Positions 19,840 through 27,696 of a stretch of 64,000 nt of DNA are shown in pieces. Positions within the stretch are counted from its first letter, which is position 1, and each line of letters begins with the position of its first letter. Made by a program: the position numbers and the translations under genes. The DNA comes from Pseudarthrobacter sp. C4D7 (lineage in GTDB: Bacteria > Actinomycetota > Actinomycetes > Actinomycetales > Micrococcaceae), in NCBI RefSeq assembly GCF_013359725.1, contig NZ_JABFMW010000001.1:327332-391331 (forward strand), read 5' to 3'. The notes below the pieces were generated by a model, which did not search any database, was not told the DNA's origin, and was given only the letters and a program-made list of their open reading frames with translations.

Positions 19840-20460
19840 GTGCGCACTGGTCCCATCTGGCCAGCCACCCTTGAGTGCGGCGACCTGGTCCTGCGGCCCA
19901 TCAGGTACCGCGACAAGAACGAATGGACGGAAGTCCGCTCGCGGAACAGCGAGTGGCTGGCGCCGTGGGAGGCCTCCAACCCGGATCCGGCCGGCGGGCT
20001 TCCCAGCTACCGGCACATGGTCCGCTCGCTCAATAGGCAGGCCGCGCAGGCCACCGCACTGCCTTTCCTCATTACCGAATGGCGGCCAGGCCTGCGGAAC
20101 CCCGCCATTGTGGGCCAGCTGACGGTGTCCTCCATAGTCTGGGGCTCTGCCATGATGGCCACCCTGGGCTACTGGGTGGACCAATCCCGTGCCGGCCACG
20201 GGATCGCCCCCACCTCCGTGGCACTGGTGACGGACCACTGCTTCCGGACGCTTGGCCTGCACCGGATGGAAATCAACATCAGGCCCCAAAACGGACCCAG
20301 CCTGCGGGTAGTGGAAAAGCTGGGGTTCCGCGACGAAGGGTACCGCCCCCGCTACCTGCACATTAACGGCCAATGGGCGGACCACCGGTCATTCGCGTTG
20401 ACATCGGAAGAGGTGCCGGAAGGCCTGCTGGGCCCGTGGCTGGCGGCTCGCCGGTCATAA
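19840..20460 (+). CDS. GNAT acetyltransferase, RimJ/RimL type
   Basis: 206 residues. The GNAT fold begins LECGDLVLRPIRYRDKNEWTEVRSRNSEWLAPWEA. The acetyl-CoA loop region reads SRAGHGIAPTSVALVTDHCF, and the RimJ-like end reads MEINIRPQNGPSLRVVEKLGFRDEG. It likely acetylates a protein N-terminus, such as a ribosomal protein; the target is unproven. The GTG start (VRTGPIW) lies 4 nt after galU. In mycobacteria the same neighbourhood is galU-moeA1(glp)-rimJ-glpR. Here no moeA/glp gene lies between galU and rimJ. Confidence 0.85.
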   Translation: MRTGPIWPATLECGDLVLRPIRYRDKNEWTEVRSRNSEWLAPWEASNPDPAGGLPSYRHMVRSLNRQAAQATALPFLITEWRPGLRNPAIVGQLTVSSIVWGSAMMATLGYWVDQSRAGHGIAPTSVALVTDHCFRTLGLHRMEINIRPQNGPSLRVVEKLGFRDEGYRPRYLHINGQWADHRSFALTSEEVPEGLLGPWLAARRS

Positions 20461-20528
20461 ATCCATCGGTTTGCCAGAGGGGACACGACACACCGCACCT
20501 AATGCGGCCTGAGCAGGCATGATGCTCA

Positions 20529-20534
20529 TACGGT
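20529..20534 (+). promoter_or_regulatory. -10 TACGGT, leaderless start at 20542
   Basis: TACGGT-N7-GTG 20542. It favours this start over the in-frame TTG at 20536. Confidence 0.5.
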
Positions 20535-20541
20535 TTTGAGT

Positions 20542-21480
20542 GTGGACTTCCCCCTTAGCAGCTCAGTGATCCTTGTGGTTGCCGTCGCGCTCTGGATTGT
20601 ATGGGTTGCCCCCTACGTCCTCCGGAACCGCAGGCGCCAGTTCCGGCCCGCCGGCGACTTCCTGGCAGACGCCCCCGCCGATGAGGGGCCGGATGCACAT
20701 GCCGGCCAGGTCCTGAACATCGCCGCCCAGCAGGAGAACGCCATGGAACCCAGGAAGAGTGCGGCACCCACCGCCGGCACTGCAAACACCCCACCGGCGG
20801 CGCCGTTCCGCATCCGGTACAGCCGAACCGCCTTGGCCCTCGTGGGACTTCTCTCCCTGGTGACCGCGTTCATCTCCGGCGTCCTGGTTCCTTTCGGTAT
20901 CGGATCCGCTGCCCTTCCGCTTACCTGCACTCTGGTGACCGTCGCGTCGGTGGCATTGCTGCGCTGGCTCGCCCTCCGCGACCGCAAAGCGAAGGTAGAC
21001 GCCGCCTTCCGCTCGGCCATGAGCGCTCCGGCGCGCCGCCCGGAATATGCCGCCGCCACGCCGTCAGCACCTGACGCCGCCCCGGCGCGCCCGGACAACC
21101 CTCTTTTCGATGCCGAAGCAACCGAACCAAAGGCGAAGCCGCTGACGGTCATGGAGCTCCGTGAAGCAGCGCTCGCCGTCGCTGCAGCCGCCGGTGACAC
21201 CAGCGCAGCCGCAGCCGCCCCGGTCGTCCCCGCCGGAACCCCCTGGGAACCGGTGGAGGTCCCCAAGCCCGTTTATGTGGAAGCTCCCAAGGCTGAGCGC
21301 CCCGAGCCGCAGCCATTGGAACTTCCCGAAGCGCCGAAAGCTGCCGGCAAGCCTTCCCTGAAGCAGGGCGCGTCGGCGCCGGCGGCAGGTTCGGCTGCTG
21401 CCGCCGAGGCGCAGCAGCTGTCCAAGGCACAAAGCGCACTCAGCAACCTCGACGACGTCCTGCAGCGCCGCCGCGCGTAA
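20542..21480 (+). CDS. GlpR/SepX-like divisome membrane protein
   Basis: 312 residues. It has an N-terminal membrane helix (SSVILVVAVALWIVWVAPYVLRN), a cytoplasmic linker rich in Ala/Glu, a central pair of helices (ALALVGLLSLVTAFISG and IGSAALPLTCTLVTVASVALLRWL), then a long Ala/Pro-rich tail. This layout and the galU-rimJ neighbourhood match the actinobacterial membrane protein known as GlpR or SepX, which helps organise the FtsZ-based divisome. The assignment rests on topology and synteny more than on residue motifs. It has its own leaderless promoter. Confidence 0.7.
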   Translation: MDFPLSSSVILVVAVALWIVWVAPYVLRNRRRQFRPAGDFLADAPADEGPDAHAGQVLNIAAQQENAMEPRKSAAPTAGTANTPPAAPFRIRYSRTALALVGLLSLVTAFISGVLVPFGIGSAALPLTCTLVTVASVALLRWLALRDRKAKVDAAFRSAMSAPARRPEYAAATPSAPDAAPARPDNPLFDAEATEPKAKPLTVMELREAALAVAAAAGDTSAAAAAPVVPAGTPWEPVEVPKPVYVEAPKAERPEPQPLELPEAPKAAGKPSLKQGASAPAAGSAAAAEAQQLSKAQSALSNLDDVLQRRRA

Positions 21481-21614
21481 GGGGCACCCGCCCAGGCCGC
21501 AGGGGGCGCCCGGAAGCCCCCGCGCGCCAATTGGCGTTAGGCCGGGAAAATTTGTAGCCTAAGGGCACCGGTTCCGCGCCGGCGGGCACCAGCCCGGCAG
21601 ACCGCGGGATATCC

Positions 21615-21687
21615 GGGGCTATAGCTCAGTTGGTAGAGCGCTTCGTTCGCATCGAAGAGGTCAGGAGTTCGAATCTCCTTAGCTCCA
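21615..21687 (+). tRNA. tRNA-Ala (anticodon CGC)
   Basis: A 73-nt cloverleaf with all stems paired: acceptor GGGGCTA/TAGCTCC, D, anticodon CTTCG/CGAAG and T arm AGGAG/CTCCT. The anticodon CGC is at 21648-21650. G3-U70 in the acceptor stem is the alanine identity pair, and the discriminator is A. The CCA end is not encoded. Confidence 0.97.
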
Positions 21688-21744
21688 CAGAAGTTGGTCG
21701 GCGAATCGCTGGCGAATGCCCAATCCATTCCACGGGGGCAGGCC

Positions 21745-21750
21745 TAGAGT
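21745..21750 (+). promoter_or_regulatory. -10 TAGAGT, leaderless start at 21758
   Basis: TAGAGT-N7-ATG. Confidence 0.55.
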
Positions 21751-21757
21751 TGGGCCC

Positions 21758-21910
21758 ATGGGAATCATCATCGGCCTTCTGGTCATCTGGCTCATCCTGT
21801 CCATCGTCGGCTTCGTGGTGAAGGGCCTCCTCTGGCTCGCCATCATCGGCCTGGTCCTCTTCGTCGCCACCGGCGTCTGGGGCTGGCTGAAGCGTAAAAC
21901 CAACGCCTGA
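21758..21910 (+). CDS. Small two-helix membrane protein
   Basis: 50 residues, MGIIIGLLVIWLILSIV onward: two hydrophobic stretches (about 2-20 and 23-41) joined by a Lys-Gly turn, then WGWLKRKTNA. It resembles the small hydrophobic proteins often annotated as hydrophobic or DUF hypothetical in actinobacteria. It has its own -10 and a 17-bp terminator, so it is a free-standing transcription unit and not a chance frame. The function is unknown. Confidence 0.7.
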   Translation: MGIIIGLLVIWLILSIVGFVVKGLLWLAIIGLVLFVATGVWGWLKRKTNA

Positions 21911-21918
21911 CACCATCC

Positions 21919-21964
21919 GCGCCGGCCTGCCCAACCTTATGTTGGGCAGGCCGGCGCTGTTTTC
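21919..21964 (+). terminator. Terminator after the 50-residue membrane protein
   Basis: A perfect 17-bp stem (21919-21935 with 21941-21957), loop CTTAT, then TGTTTT. Confidence 0.92.
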
Positions 21965-22017
21965 CCAGCTGCCAAAGGACCCTGTCCTGCCGGGATCCGC
22001 GGATCCATGCTGTCTGC

Positions 22018-22750
22018 ATGAGCCTCACAGAGCCGGCCGCCGGTCCCACCCCGCTGGTCCCGCCGGTCCGCCGGAACAATGCCGCCAACCGCGTACTGCA
22101 TCCGGACCGGCCCTGGATTCGGACCGTCCGGATCCTCGCCGGGCTTTACATGCTCGCGGCGCTCGTCCAGAAGACCGTGGACGCCACCCTTCCCGGCAAC
22201 GATGTGGACATTCCCCAGCTGTACTCAGAGTTCACTGTCCAGGCAAACCTTGCCCTGGCGCTTGTCTGGATTGTTTCGGGGAGCCGCCGGCGGAACCTGT
22301 TGCCGCGCTGGTGGGACCATCTCTTCGGCGCCCTGGTCCCTGGTCATGACGGGATTGATCTATGTGGTGCTGGTGGCTCCGCCGGGGGAGCCGTGGTGGA
22401 GCTGGGATCTGTACTGGCCACAGATGGTCCACCACCGCCTCGCCCCGCTGCTGGTGGCCCTCGACTGGCTCCTGGTGACGCGGACGGTGCAGGGTACCTG
22501 GGGACGCCCCTTGGCTTGGCTGGTCTACCCGGGGGCCTTCCTGGCGTTTTCCTGGGGCCGCGGCGCCCTGGATGGATGGTACGTCTACGACTTCCTGGAT
22601 CCCACGCTCGACGGCGGCTGGGCGAGGGTCTTTGTTGCCACCGCCCAGGTGCTGGTTGCGTTCCTGGTTGTCTCGGTGCTTGTCCACGCAGCGGGAAACG
22701 CCCGGTCAGCGCTGGCGGCCGGCAAGGGCGGCCGGGTGCGAGACCCCTAG
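22018..22750 (+). pseudogene. Pr6Pr-like membrane protein, frameshifted
   Basis: Two frames together make one protein. The first runs from ATG 22018 (MSLTEPAAGPTP, about 105 residues, through EFTVQANLALALVWIVSGSRR and WWDHLFGAL). The second continues from about 22337 with SLVMTGLIYVVLVAP to the stop at 22748-22750. Deleting one G at 22335-22336 restores a continuous frame of about 243 residues with six helices, as in the Pr6Pr family. This is either a real disruption or a sequencing error. A weak -10 (CATGCT) lies 6 nt before ATG. The stop overlaps the corA stop. Confidence 0.7.
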
Positions 22751-23742
22751 AGCCAGCCCTTCTTCTTGAAGATTCCATACATCAGGGCCCCGGCAGCAAC
22801 CATGAGAATCAAGGCGTAGGGATAACCGAGGGCCCAGTGGAGCTCGGGCATGCTGTCGAAGTTCATTCCGTAGATGCCGGCCACGAACGACGGCGCGAAC
22901 AGGATGGCTGCCCAGGACGAGATCTTCTTGACCTGCTCGTTCTGCTCGGCGCTGGCCTCATTCTGCCGGTTGGCTGTCAGGGTGCCATCCAGGGTCAGGG
23001 CGTTCTGCAGCAAATCCCGGAACGAGTCAGCCCGGGAAATGACCCGTTCCACGTGGTCCTCCACGTCGCGCAGGTTGTGGCGCAGTTCGGTTTCCACCTG
23101 GTACTTCTCGAAACCCCGCTTCAGCTGGTCCAGCATTTCGGGCAGCGGGTGGATGGCGCGCTGGAACTGGATCACTTCACGGGCCAGTTCATAGATACGC
23201 CGCGAGACTGAAGAATCGCCGCTGAAGAGCTGATCCTCGATTTCGTCGATGTCGTTCTCCAGGCCGGCCACCACAGGCGCATAATCATCCACCACGCGGT
23301 CCAACAGGGCGTACAGAACCGCCTCGGGTCCGTGCTGGAGGAGGTCCGGGCGTGCTTCCAGCCGCTGCCTGACCCGGGCGACGCCGGCCGTTTCCGCGTG
23401 CCGTACCGTCACCACAAAGTTCTTCCCGGTAAAGACGTGGAGTTCACCGAACTCCACGGTCTCATCCACGTCCAGGTACCGGGCCGGCCGCAGGACGGTG
23501 AACAGGTTGTCGTCATAACGCTCCAGCTTGGGCCGCTGGTGGGCCGAGACGGCGTCCTCCACGGCCAGGGCATGGAGCCCGAATTCGTTGGCTACTGCCG
23601 CCATTTCCTGTTCGGTGGGGCGGTAGAGCCCAATCCATGCCATGCCGCCGTGCCGGGCCAGCGTCTCGAAGGTCTGCTCAAGGCTGTCCGGCTCGGCGTG
23701 GCGGACGCCGTTGACGTAGACGGCGTTATCGATGATGGTCAT
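22747..23742 (-). CDS. corA: CorA-family magnesium/cobalt channel
   Basis: 331 residues. A large soluble N-terminal domain and long helices with coiled-coil character (about 120-265) lead to two C-terminal membrane helices. The signature YGMNF after the first helix lies near residue 292. Pentameric CorA channels import Mg2+ (Co2+/Ni2+ also pass). The ATG directly abuts the TGA of the upstream lrp gene, so the two are one operon. The TAG stop is shared as CTAG with the convergent Pr6Pr-like gene. Confidence 0.93.
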   Translation of the reverse strand: MTIIDNAVYVNGVRHAEPDSLEQTFETLARHGGMAWIGLYRPTEQEMAAVANEFGLHALAVEDAVSAHQRPKLERYDDNLFTVLRPARYLDVDETVEFGELHVFTGKNFVVTVRHAETAGVARVRQRLEARPDLLQHGPEAVLYALLDRVVDDYAPVVAGLENDIDEIEDQLFSGDSSVSRRIYELAREVIQFQRAIHPLPEMLDQLKRGFEKYQVETELRHNLRDVEDHVERVISRADSFRDLLQNALTLDGTLTANRQNEASAEQNEQVKKISSWAAILFAPSFVAGIYGMNFDSMPELHWALGYPYALILMVAAGALMYGIFKKKGWL

Positions 23743-24243
23743 TCAGGAAATCTTATCCGGGTCGGCAGTACCGCTAAGGCCACTGATGAGCGGCTCGGTG
23801 CGGTAGGGGATATGCGTGTGCAGGGCCAGGACGGTCTCTGTCCGGATAACCCCCTTGATCCTCAGGACCTTCCGAAGGGACGACTGGAGGTTGTGGGTGT
23901 CGGTGGCCACCACGCGGCACCACACGTCGCCGCGGCCGGAAATCTCGTGGACTTCGAGGACCTGCGGGATGAGCCGCAGGGCCGCCACCACGCCGTCGAG
24001 TTCGCGGTGGGAGACCTCAATGGTCACAAACGCCACCACGTCGTAGCCCACTGCCTCAAGGTCGACTTCACGGCCGCCAGGGCTCAGGACGCCTGTGCGG
24101 AGCAGGCGGCGCACCCTTGACTGGGCCGTGTTGCGGGCGATGCCCAGGGAGTCGCTGAGCTCTCCGATCTGGATCCGGGGATCCCTGATGAGGGCCAGGA
24201 GAATCTTCAGGTCCAGTGGGTCCAAGGTGTTCAAGATCGTCAC
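23743..24243 (-). CDS. Lrp/AsnC-family transcriptional regulator
   Basis: 166 residues. N-terminal winged helix (LDPLDLKILLALIRDPRIQIGELSDSLGIARNTAQSRVRRLL, about 7-50), then a RAM ligand-binding domain (VTIEVSHRELDGVVAALRLIPQVLEVHEISGRGDVWCRVVA). The GTG start follows a weak GGAAA. It is upstream of corA in one unit and divergent from an MFS gene. An inverted repeat in the shared intergenic region is a candidate binding site. The effector is unknown. Confidence 0.9.
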   Translation of the reverse strand: MTILNTLDPLDLKILLALIRDPRIQIGELSDSLGIARNTAQSRVRRLLRTGVLSPGGREVDLEAVGYDVVAFVTIEVSHRELDGVVAALRLIPQVLEVHEISGRGDVWCRVVATDTHNLQSSLRKVLRIKGVIRTETVLALHTHIPYRTEPLISGLSGTADPDKIS

Positions 24244-24262
24244 TTTCCATCACGCGAGCATC

Positions 24263-24285
24263 CGCAAATTGATGATTTTGCGCAA
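24263..24285. promoter_or_regulatory. Candidate Lrp operator in the lrp/MFS divergent region
   Basis: CGCAAA-N8-TTTGCG (24263-24282) overlaps the palindrome TTGCGCAA (24278-24285). AT-rich and dyad-symmetric, it sits about 20-40 bp upstream of the lrp start, as expected for autoregulation. Confidence 0.45.
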
Positions 24286-24402
24286 TTACCCGCCGGATAA
24301 ATGTTGGATCGCGCAGCCGTGCCGCACTCTTGAATCATCATAGTTATATCCGCGCCGGGCTCCCACAAGGACCACCCGCCGCGGCAACCCTAAGGCGGCA
24401 CG

Positions 24403-25650
24403 ATGACGGTCTTCAGCGAACTGCGCATGCGCCCGGCAATGGCCACGCCCCGCGGGTGGAATGCTTCCACCACCGCGCGGCTGGTAATTTCCGGGGCGGT
24501 GATCTTCATGCTGCTGGTGGGTGCCAACCTGGCCACGCCGCTCTACCCGCTGCTGCAGGCAAACCTGGGACTGTCCAGCCTGGAAGTGACCGCGGCCTTT
24601 GCCAGCTACGTCCTGGCGCTGGTGGGGACGCTGCTCCTGGCGGGCCACTGGTCCGACCATATCGGCAGGCGCGCAGCGCTCCTGGTCGCGGTGCTGACCG
24701 GGCTGGCGGGTGGCGGAATCTTTGCCGAAGCCCATTCGCTCGCCGGCCTCTGCGCCGGACGGGCCCTGCAGGGCATCGCTGTTGCGCTTGCCACCGGAGC
24801 CAGTGCAGCCGCCCTGCGTGAGCTGCTTCCCTCCCGGCCGGAATGGGCATCGCGCTTCACCCTGCTGGCATCCTCAGGCGGAGTGGCGGCCGGCCCGGTC
24901 ATCGGCGGCCTCCTGTCCCTACTTCCCGGTGCCACGACAGCCCCGTATGCCGTCCATTCCCTGCTGCTCGCCGGCCTCCTGCTCCCGCTGTACCTGATCC
25001 GTGCCCGCCCGGCCATCATGGTGCCCGCCGCGTCCCGGCCCCTGCATGCCCTTGCCCCGCGGCGGCCTTCCGTGTCACGCCAGGCGCGGGGCCCCTTCTG
25101 GCTCGCATCCGGCGTCGGCTTCCTCAGCTTTGCCGTGTTTGGCTTCTCCCTGTCACTCGCTCCGGGCTACTTCGCCCAGGTGCTGGGCACGGACTCCCGG
25201 CCGCTGATCGGCGTCCTTGCGGGACTGCCGCTGGGCGCATCGGCATTGAGCCAGCTGGTGACTGTGCGCGGGCGCCTGACCGTGCCGGCCGGCTTGGCGG
25301 TCCTGGGCGTCTCCGTCCTGCTGCTGGGGGCCGCAGGGGCATGGCACAGCCCCGTAATGCTGGTCAGCGCGGCCATCGCCGCCGGGGTTGGCCAGGGGCT
25401 GGCGTTCAGGACCGTCTTCAACGATGTGGCAGCCAGGGTGGAACCAGCCCGGCACGCGCAAATCATCAGCACCGTCTACGTCATCACGTATCTGGGAAGC
25501 GCGGTGCCGGTCCTGGGCCTGGGCTGGGCCGGCGCGGCTTTCGGCATGGCGGCGGCTGTGCAGGGCTTCGTCCTGGTGTGCGGCGCAGCGGCGCTCCTGC
25601 TGGCAGCCGCGACCATGGTGCAGGCGGCACGGCGGCAGTCCGCCGCCTAA
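24403..25650 (+). CDS. MFS transporter
   Basis: 415 residues with about 12 hydrophobic segments. The loop 2-3 motif GHWSDHIGRRAALL matches the MFS A-motif pattern GxxxDxxGRR. Helix 5 reads FTLLASSGGVAAGPVIGGLLSLLPG, a motif C-like sequence typical of drug/H+ antiporters. An efflux role is likely but the substrate is unknown. AAGG lies about 8 nt before ATG. It is transcribed divergently from the lrp-corA unit, whose regulator may control it. Confidence 0.85.
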   Translation: MTVFSELRMRPAMATPRGWNASTTARLVISGAVIFMLLVGANLATPLYPLLQANLGLSSLEVTAAFASYVLALVGTLLLAGHWSDHIGRRAALLVAVLTGLAGGGIFAEAHSLAGLCAGRALQGIAVALATGASAAALRELLPSRPEWASRFTLLASSGGVAAGPVIGGLLSLLPGATTAPYAVHSLLLAGLLLPLYLIRARPAIMVPAASRPLHALAPRRPSVSRQARGPFWLASGVGFLSFAVFGFSLSLAPGYFAQVLGTDSRPLIGVLAGLPLGASALSQLVTVRGRLTVPAGLAVLGVSVLLLGAAGAWHSPVMLVSAAIAAGVGQGLAFRTVFNDVAARVEPARHAQIISTVYVITYLGSAVPVLGLGWAGAAFGMAAAVQGFVLVCGAAALLLAAATMVQAARRQSAA

Positions 25651-25726
25651 TCAGTTCCCCGGACGCCAAGCCCCTGGCCGGGGACTGGAAGCGGCCTTGG
25701 AAGCGGCCCTGGACGCCCGCCCTGTC

Positions 25727-26230
25727 CTAGTCCGGAAGCGGGCCGTGATTGCCTTGGATGTGTTCGAAGACGAGGGTGGTTTCGGTGTGGCCCACCACGG
25801 GGTCGGTGGCCAGGTTGTCCAGCACCCAGTCCCGCAGGTCCTCGGTGCTTCCGACGGCGATGTGCAGCAGATAGTCCACCGAACCCGAGGTGTGGAACGT
25901 GGAGAGCACGGCAGGCAGGTGCGGCACGCGCGCGGTGAAACGGTCGATCTGGTCCCTGTCGTGGGCGCGGAGCCGGACGGCCACCAGTGCCTGCACGGAC
26001 CTCCCGATGGCTGACAGGCTCAGCTTCGCTTCATAGCCCTGGACAATGCCGCGCTCCGACAGGGCACGGGTCCGCATGAGGGCTGTGGATGGCGCGATGC
26101 CCACCATTTCGGCAAGCTGTTTGTTGGAGATCCGCGCATCCGCCACCAAGGCCGCCAGCAGGCGCTCGTCGATGGCGTCCAGCGGCTCCACATGCCCTCC
26201 GGGGCGGGCGTTCCTTGCGTTCGTGCTCAC
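25727..26230 (-). CDS. Lrp/AsnC-family transcriptional regulator
   Basis: 167 residues from GTG 26230. That start is preferred because GGAAGGAA lies 5 nt upstream and a -10 TAGGAT lies further up (26259-26264), both downstream of the alternative ATG 26278. Winged helix LDAIDERLLAALVADARISNKQLAEMVGIAPSTALMRTRALSERG, then the RAM domain (LVAVRLRAHDRDQIDRFTARVPHLPAVLSTFHTSGSVDYLLHIAV). It lies between two MFS exporters and may regulate either. It is a paralogue of the regulator at 23743-24243. Confidence 0.88.
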   Translation of the reverse strand: MSTNARNARPGGHVEPLDAIDERLLAALVADARISNKQLAEMVGIAPSTALMRTRALSERGIVQGYEAKLSLSAIGRSVQALVAVRLRAHDRDQIDRFTARVPHLPAVLSTFHTSGSVDYLLHIAVGSTEDLRDWVLDNLATDPVVGHTETTLVFEHIQGNHGPLPD

Positions 26231-26366
26231 TGCGGTTCCTTCCAAATGGTCTTGGTTCATCCTAGACCGCAGAATCATTGCGGCACGGTCAGTAGGCGCC
26301 CGTTTTGCCGAACATCCACACGCTGGAGGCCGCGGAGGAAGCCGGTTAATTCGCCACGGAGACGAT

Positions 26367-27602
26367 TCAGGGGGCGTGCTCTCTTGTGGGATGGACGACG
26401 GCGACAGTTGCGGCGGTCAGGCATGCCAAGACCATGACGGCTCCCGCAAGTGCGTTCCAGCCCCAGGCCTGGAAGACCAGGCCGCCGGCCCAGCCCAGCA
26501 GGCTGGAACCCAGGTAGTAGGCGAGGTTGTACAGGGACGCGGCCTGTGCCCGGCCCTGCCTGGCGATGGCACCCGTCCAGCCGGAACCGATGCTGTGGGC
26601 GGCGAAGAAGCCGCCTGTGAAGACCACCAGCCCGGCGAGAATCAGGACCAAGGACGGGGTGAGGGTCAGGGCCAGGCCGGCGAGGGCCAAAGCAAGTCCT
26701 GCCAGGAGCACGTTCCGGCGGCCGTACCGCGTGGTCATCCCCGCGGCCCAGCGGGAGGAGAAGGTGCCGGACAGGTAGGCCAGGAAGATCAGGCTGATCA
26801 CCGTTGCCGGAAGGCCGAAGGGCTCGCCGGACAGCCGGAAGCCCAAGTAGTTGTACACGGCCACGAACCCGCCCATCATCAGGAACGCCTGGGCGTACAG
26901 GGCCAGCAGCCTGACATTGCGCAGGTGGGCGCCAAGCGTCCGGACCGCGCTGCGGAGGCCGGCGGCCGGGGCAGGGATGAAGCCCCGTGCGCGGGGAACA
27001 AGGGCAAGGAAGGCGACGGCGGCAGCGGTCGCCAGCAGTGACACGGCCAGCGCTGCCGACCGCCATCCCCAGAGCTCGCCCACCGGGCCCGCCACCAGCC
27101 GCCCGGACAGTCCCCCCAGGGTGGTGCCGGCAACGTAGCTTCCCGCGGCGATGGCGGCGTGGGCTTTGCTGACCTCCTCATTCAAGTAGGCAATGGCGAC
27201 GGCGGGTATGCCGCCCAGGGCCATTCCTTCCAGCAGGCGCAGGACCAGGAGCATGGTGAAGCTGGTGGACATCGGGACCAGCAGCCCCAGGAGGGTTGCC
27301 GCGGTGATGCCCCACATCATGGCCTTCACCCGGCCAATCCGGTCCGCCAGGAAGGACCAGGGGATCACCGTGGCGGCAAGGCCCATGGTGGCGAGGGAGA
27401 TCGTGAGTGCTGCCTCGGCTGCAGAGATGCGCAGGTCTGCCGCCAGGAGGGGGAGGACCGCCTGGGTGGAGTAGAGCTGGGCGAAGGTGGCCACGCCCGC
27501 GCAGGACAGCCCGGCCAGGATGCGTCCATAGGCCCTGGATCCCTTGGCATGGCCGGTCCAGAGGTGCGGCGCGTCCGTTCCGGCGCTTGCGTGCTGAGGC
27601 AT
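26367..27602 (-). CDS. MFS transporter, YnfM-like
   Basis: 411 residues with 12 predicted helices. The first-half signature ATFAQLYSTQAVLPLLAADLRISAAEAALTISLATMGLA is typical of the YnfM/arabinose-efflux group, and the A-motif appears as FLADRIGRVKAM. The start is ATG 27602, because TACGCT lies 6 nt upstream; the longer frame from 27644 would run into the promoter. It is divergent from a LysR gene, the classic arrangement of a regulator and its exporter. Confidence 0.85.
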   Translation of the reverse strand: MPQHASAGTDAPHLWTGHAKGSRAYGRILAGLSCAGVATFAQLYSTQAVLPLLAADLRISAAEAALTISLATMGLAATVIPWSFLADRIGRVKAMMWGITAATLLGLLVPMSTSFTMLLVLRLLEGMALGGIPAVAIAYLNEEVSKAHAAIAAGSYVAGTTLGGLSGRLVAGPVGELWGWRSAALAVSLLATAAAVAFLALVPRARGFIPAPAAGLRSAVRTLGAHLRNVRLLALYAQAFLMMGGFVAVYNYLGFRLSGEPFGLPATVISLIFLAYLSGTFSSRWAAGMTTRYGRRNVLLAGLALALAGLALTLTPSLVLILAGLVVFTGGFFAAHSIGSGWTGAIARQGRAQAASLYNLAYYLGSSLLGWAGGLVFQAWGWNALAGAVMVLACLTAATVAVVHPTREHAP

Positions 27603-27608
27603 CGTGTC

Positions 27609-27614
27609 AGCGTA
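27609..27614 (-). promoter_or_regulatory. -10 TACGCT, leaderless start at 27602
   Basis: Minus strand TACGCT-GACACG-ATG. Confidence 0.6.
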
Positions 27615-27640
27615 GTGCGGCCCTGATGAATGCTTCCAAT

Positions 27641-27653
27641 GCATGCCTCATGC
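27641..27653. promoter_or_regulatory. Candidate LysR-type operator
   Basis: GCATG-CCT-CATGC, a dyad in the 94-bp region between the divergent MFS and LysR genes. It lies about 30 bp upstream of the MFS -10, a normal position for LysR regulation. Confidence 0.4.
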
Positions 27654-27696
27654 GAAACTGATAGCAAAAATGGATCCTTGGCACAGGGAGGCCACC

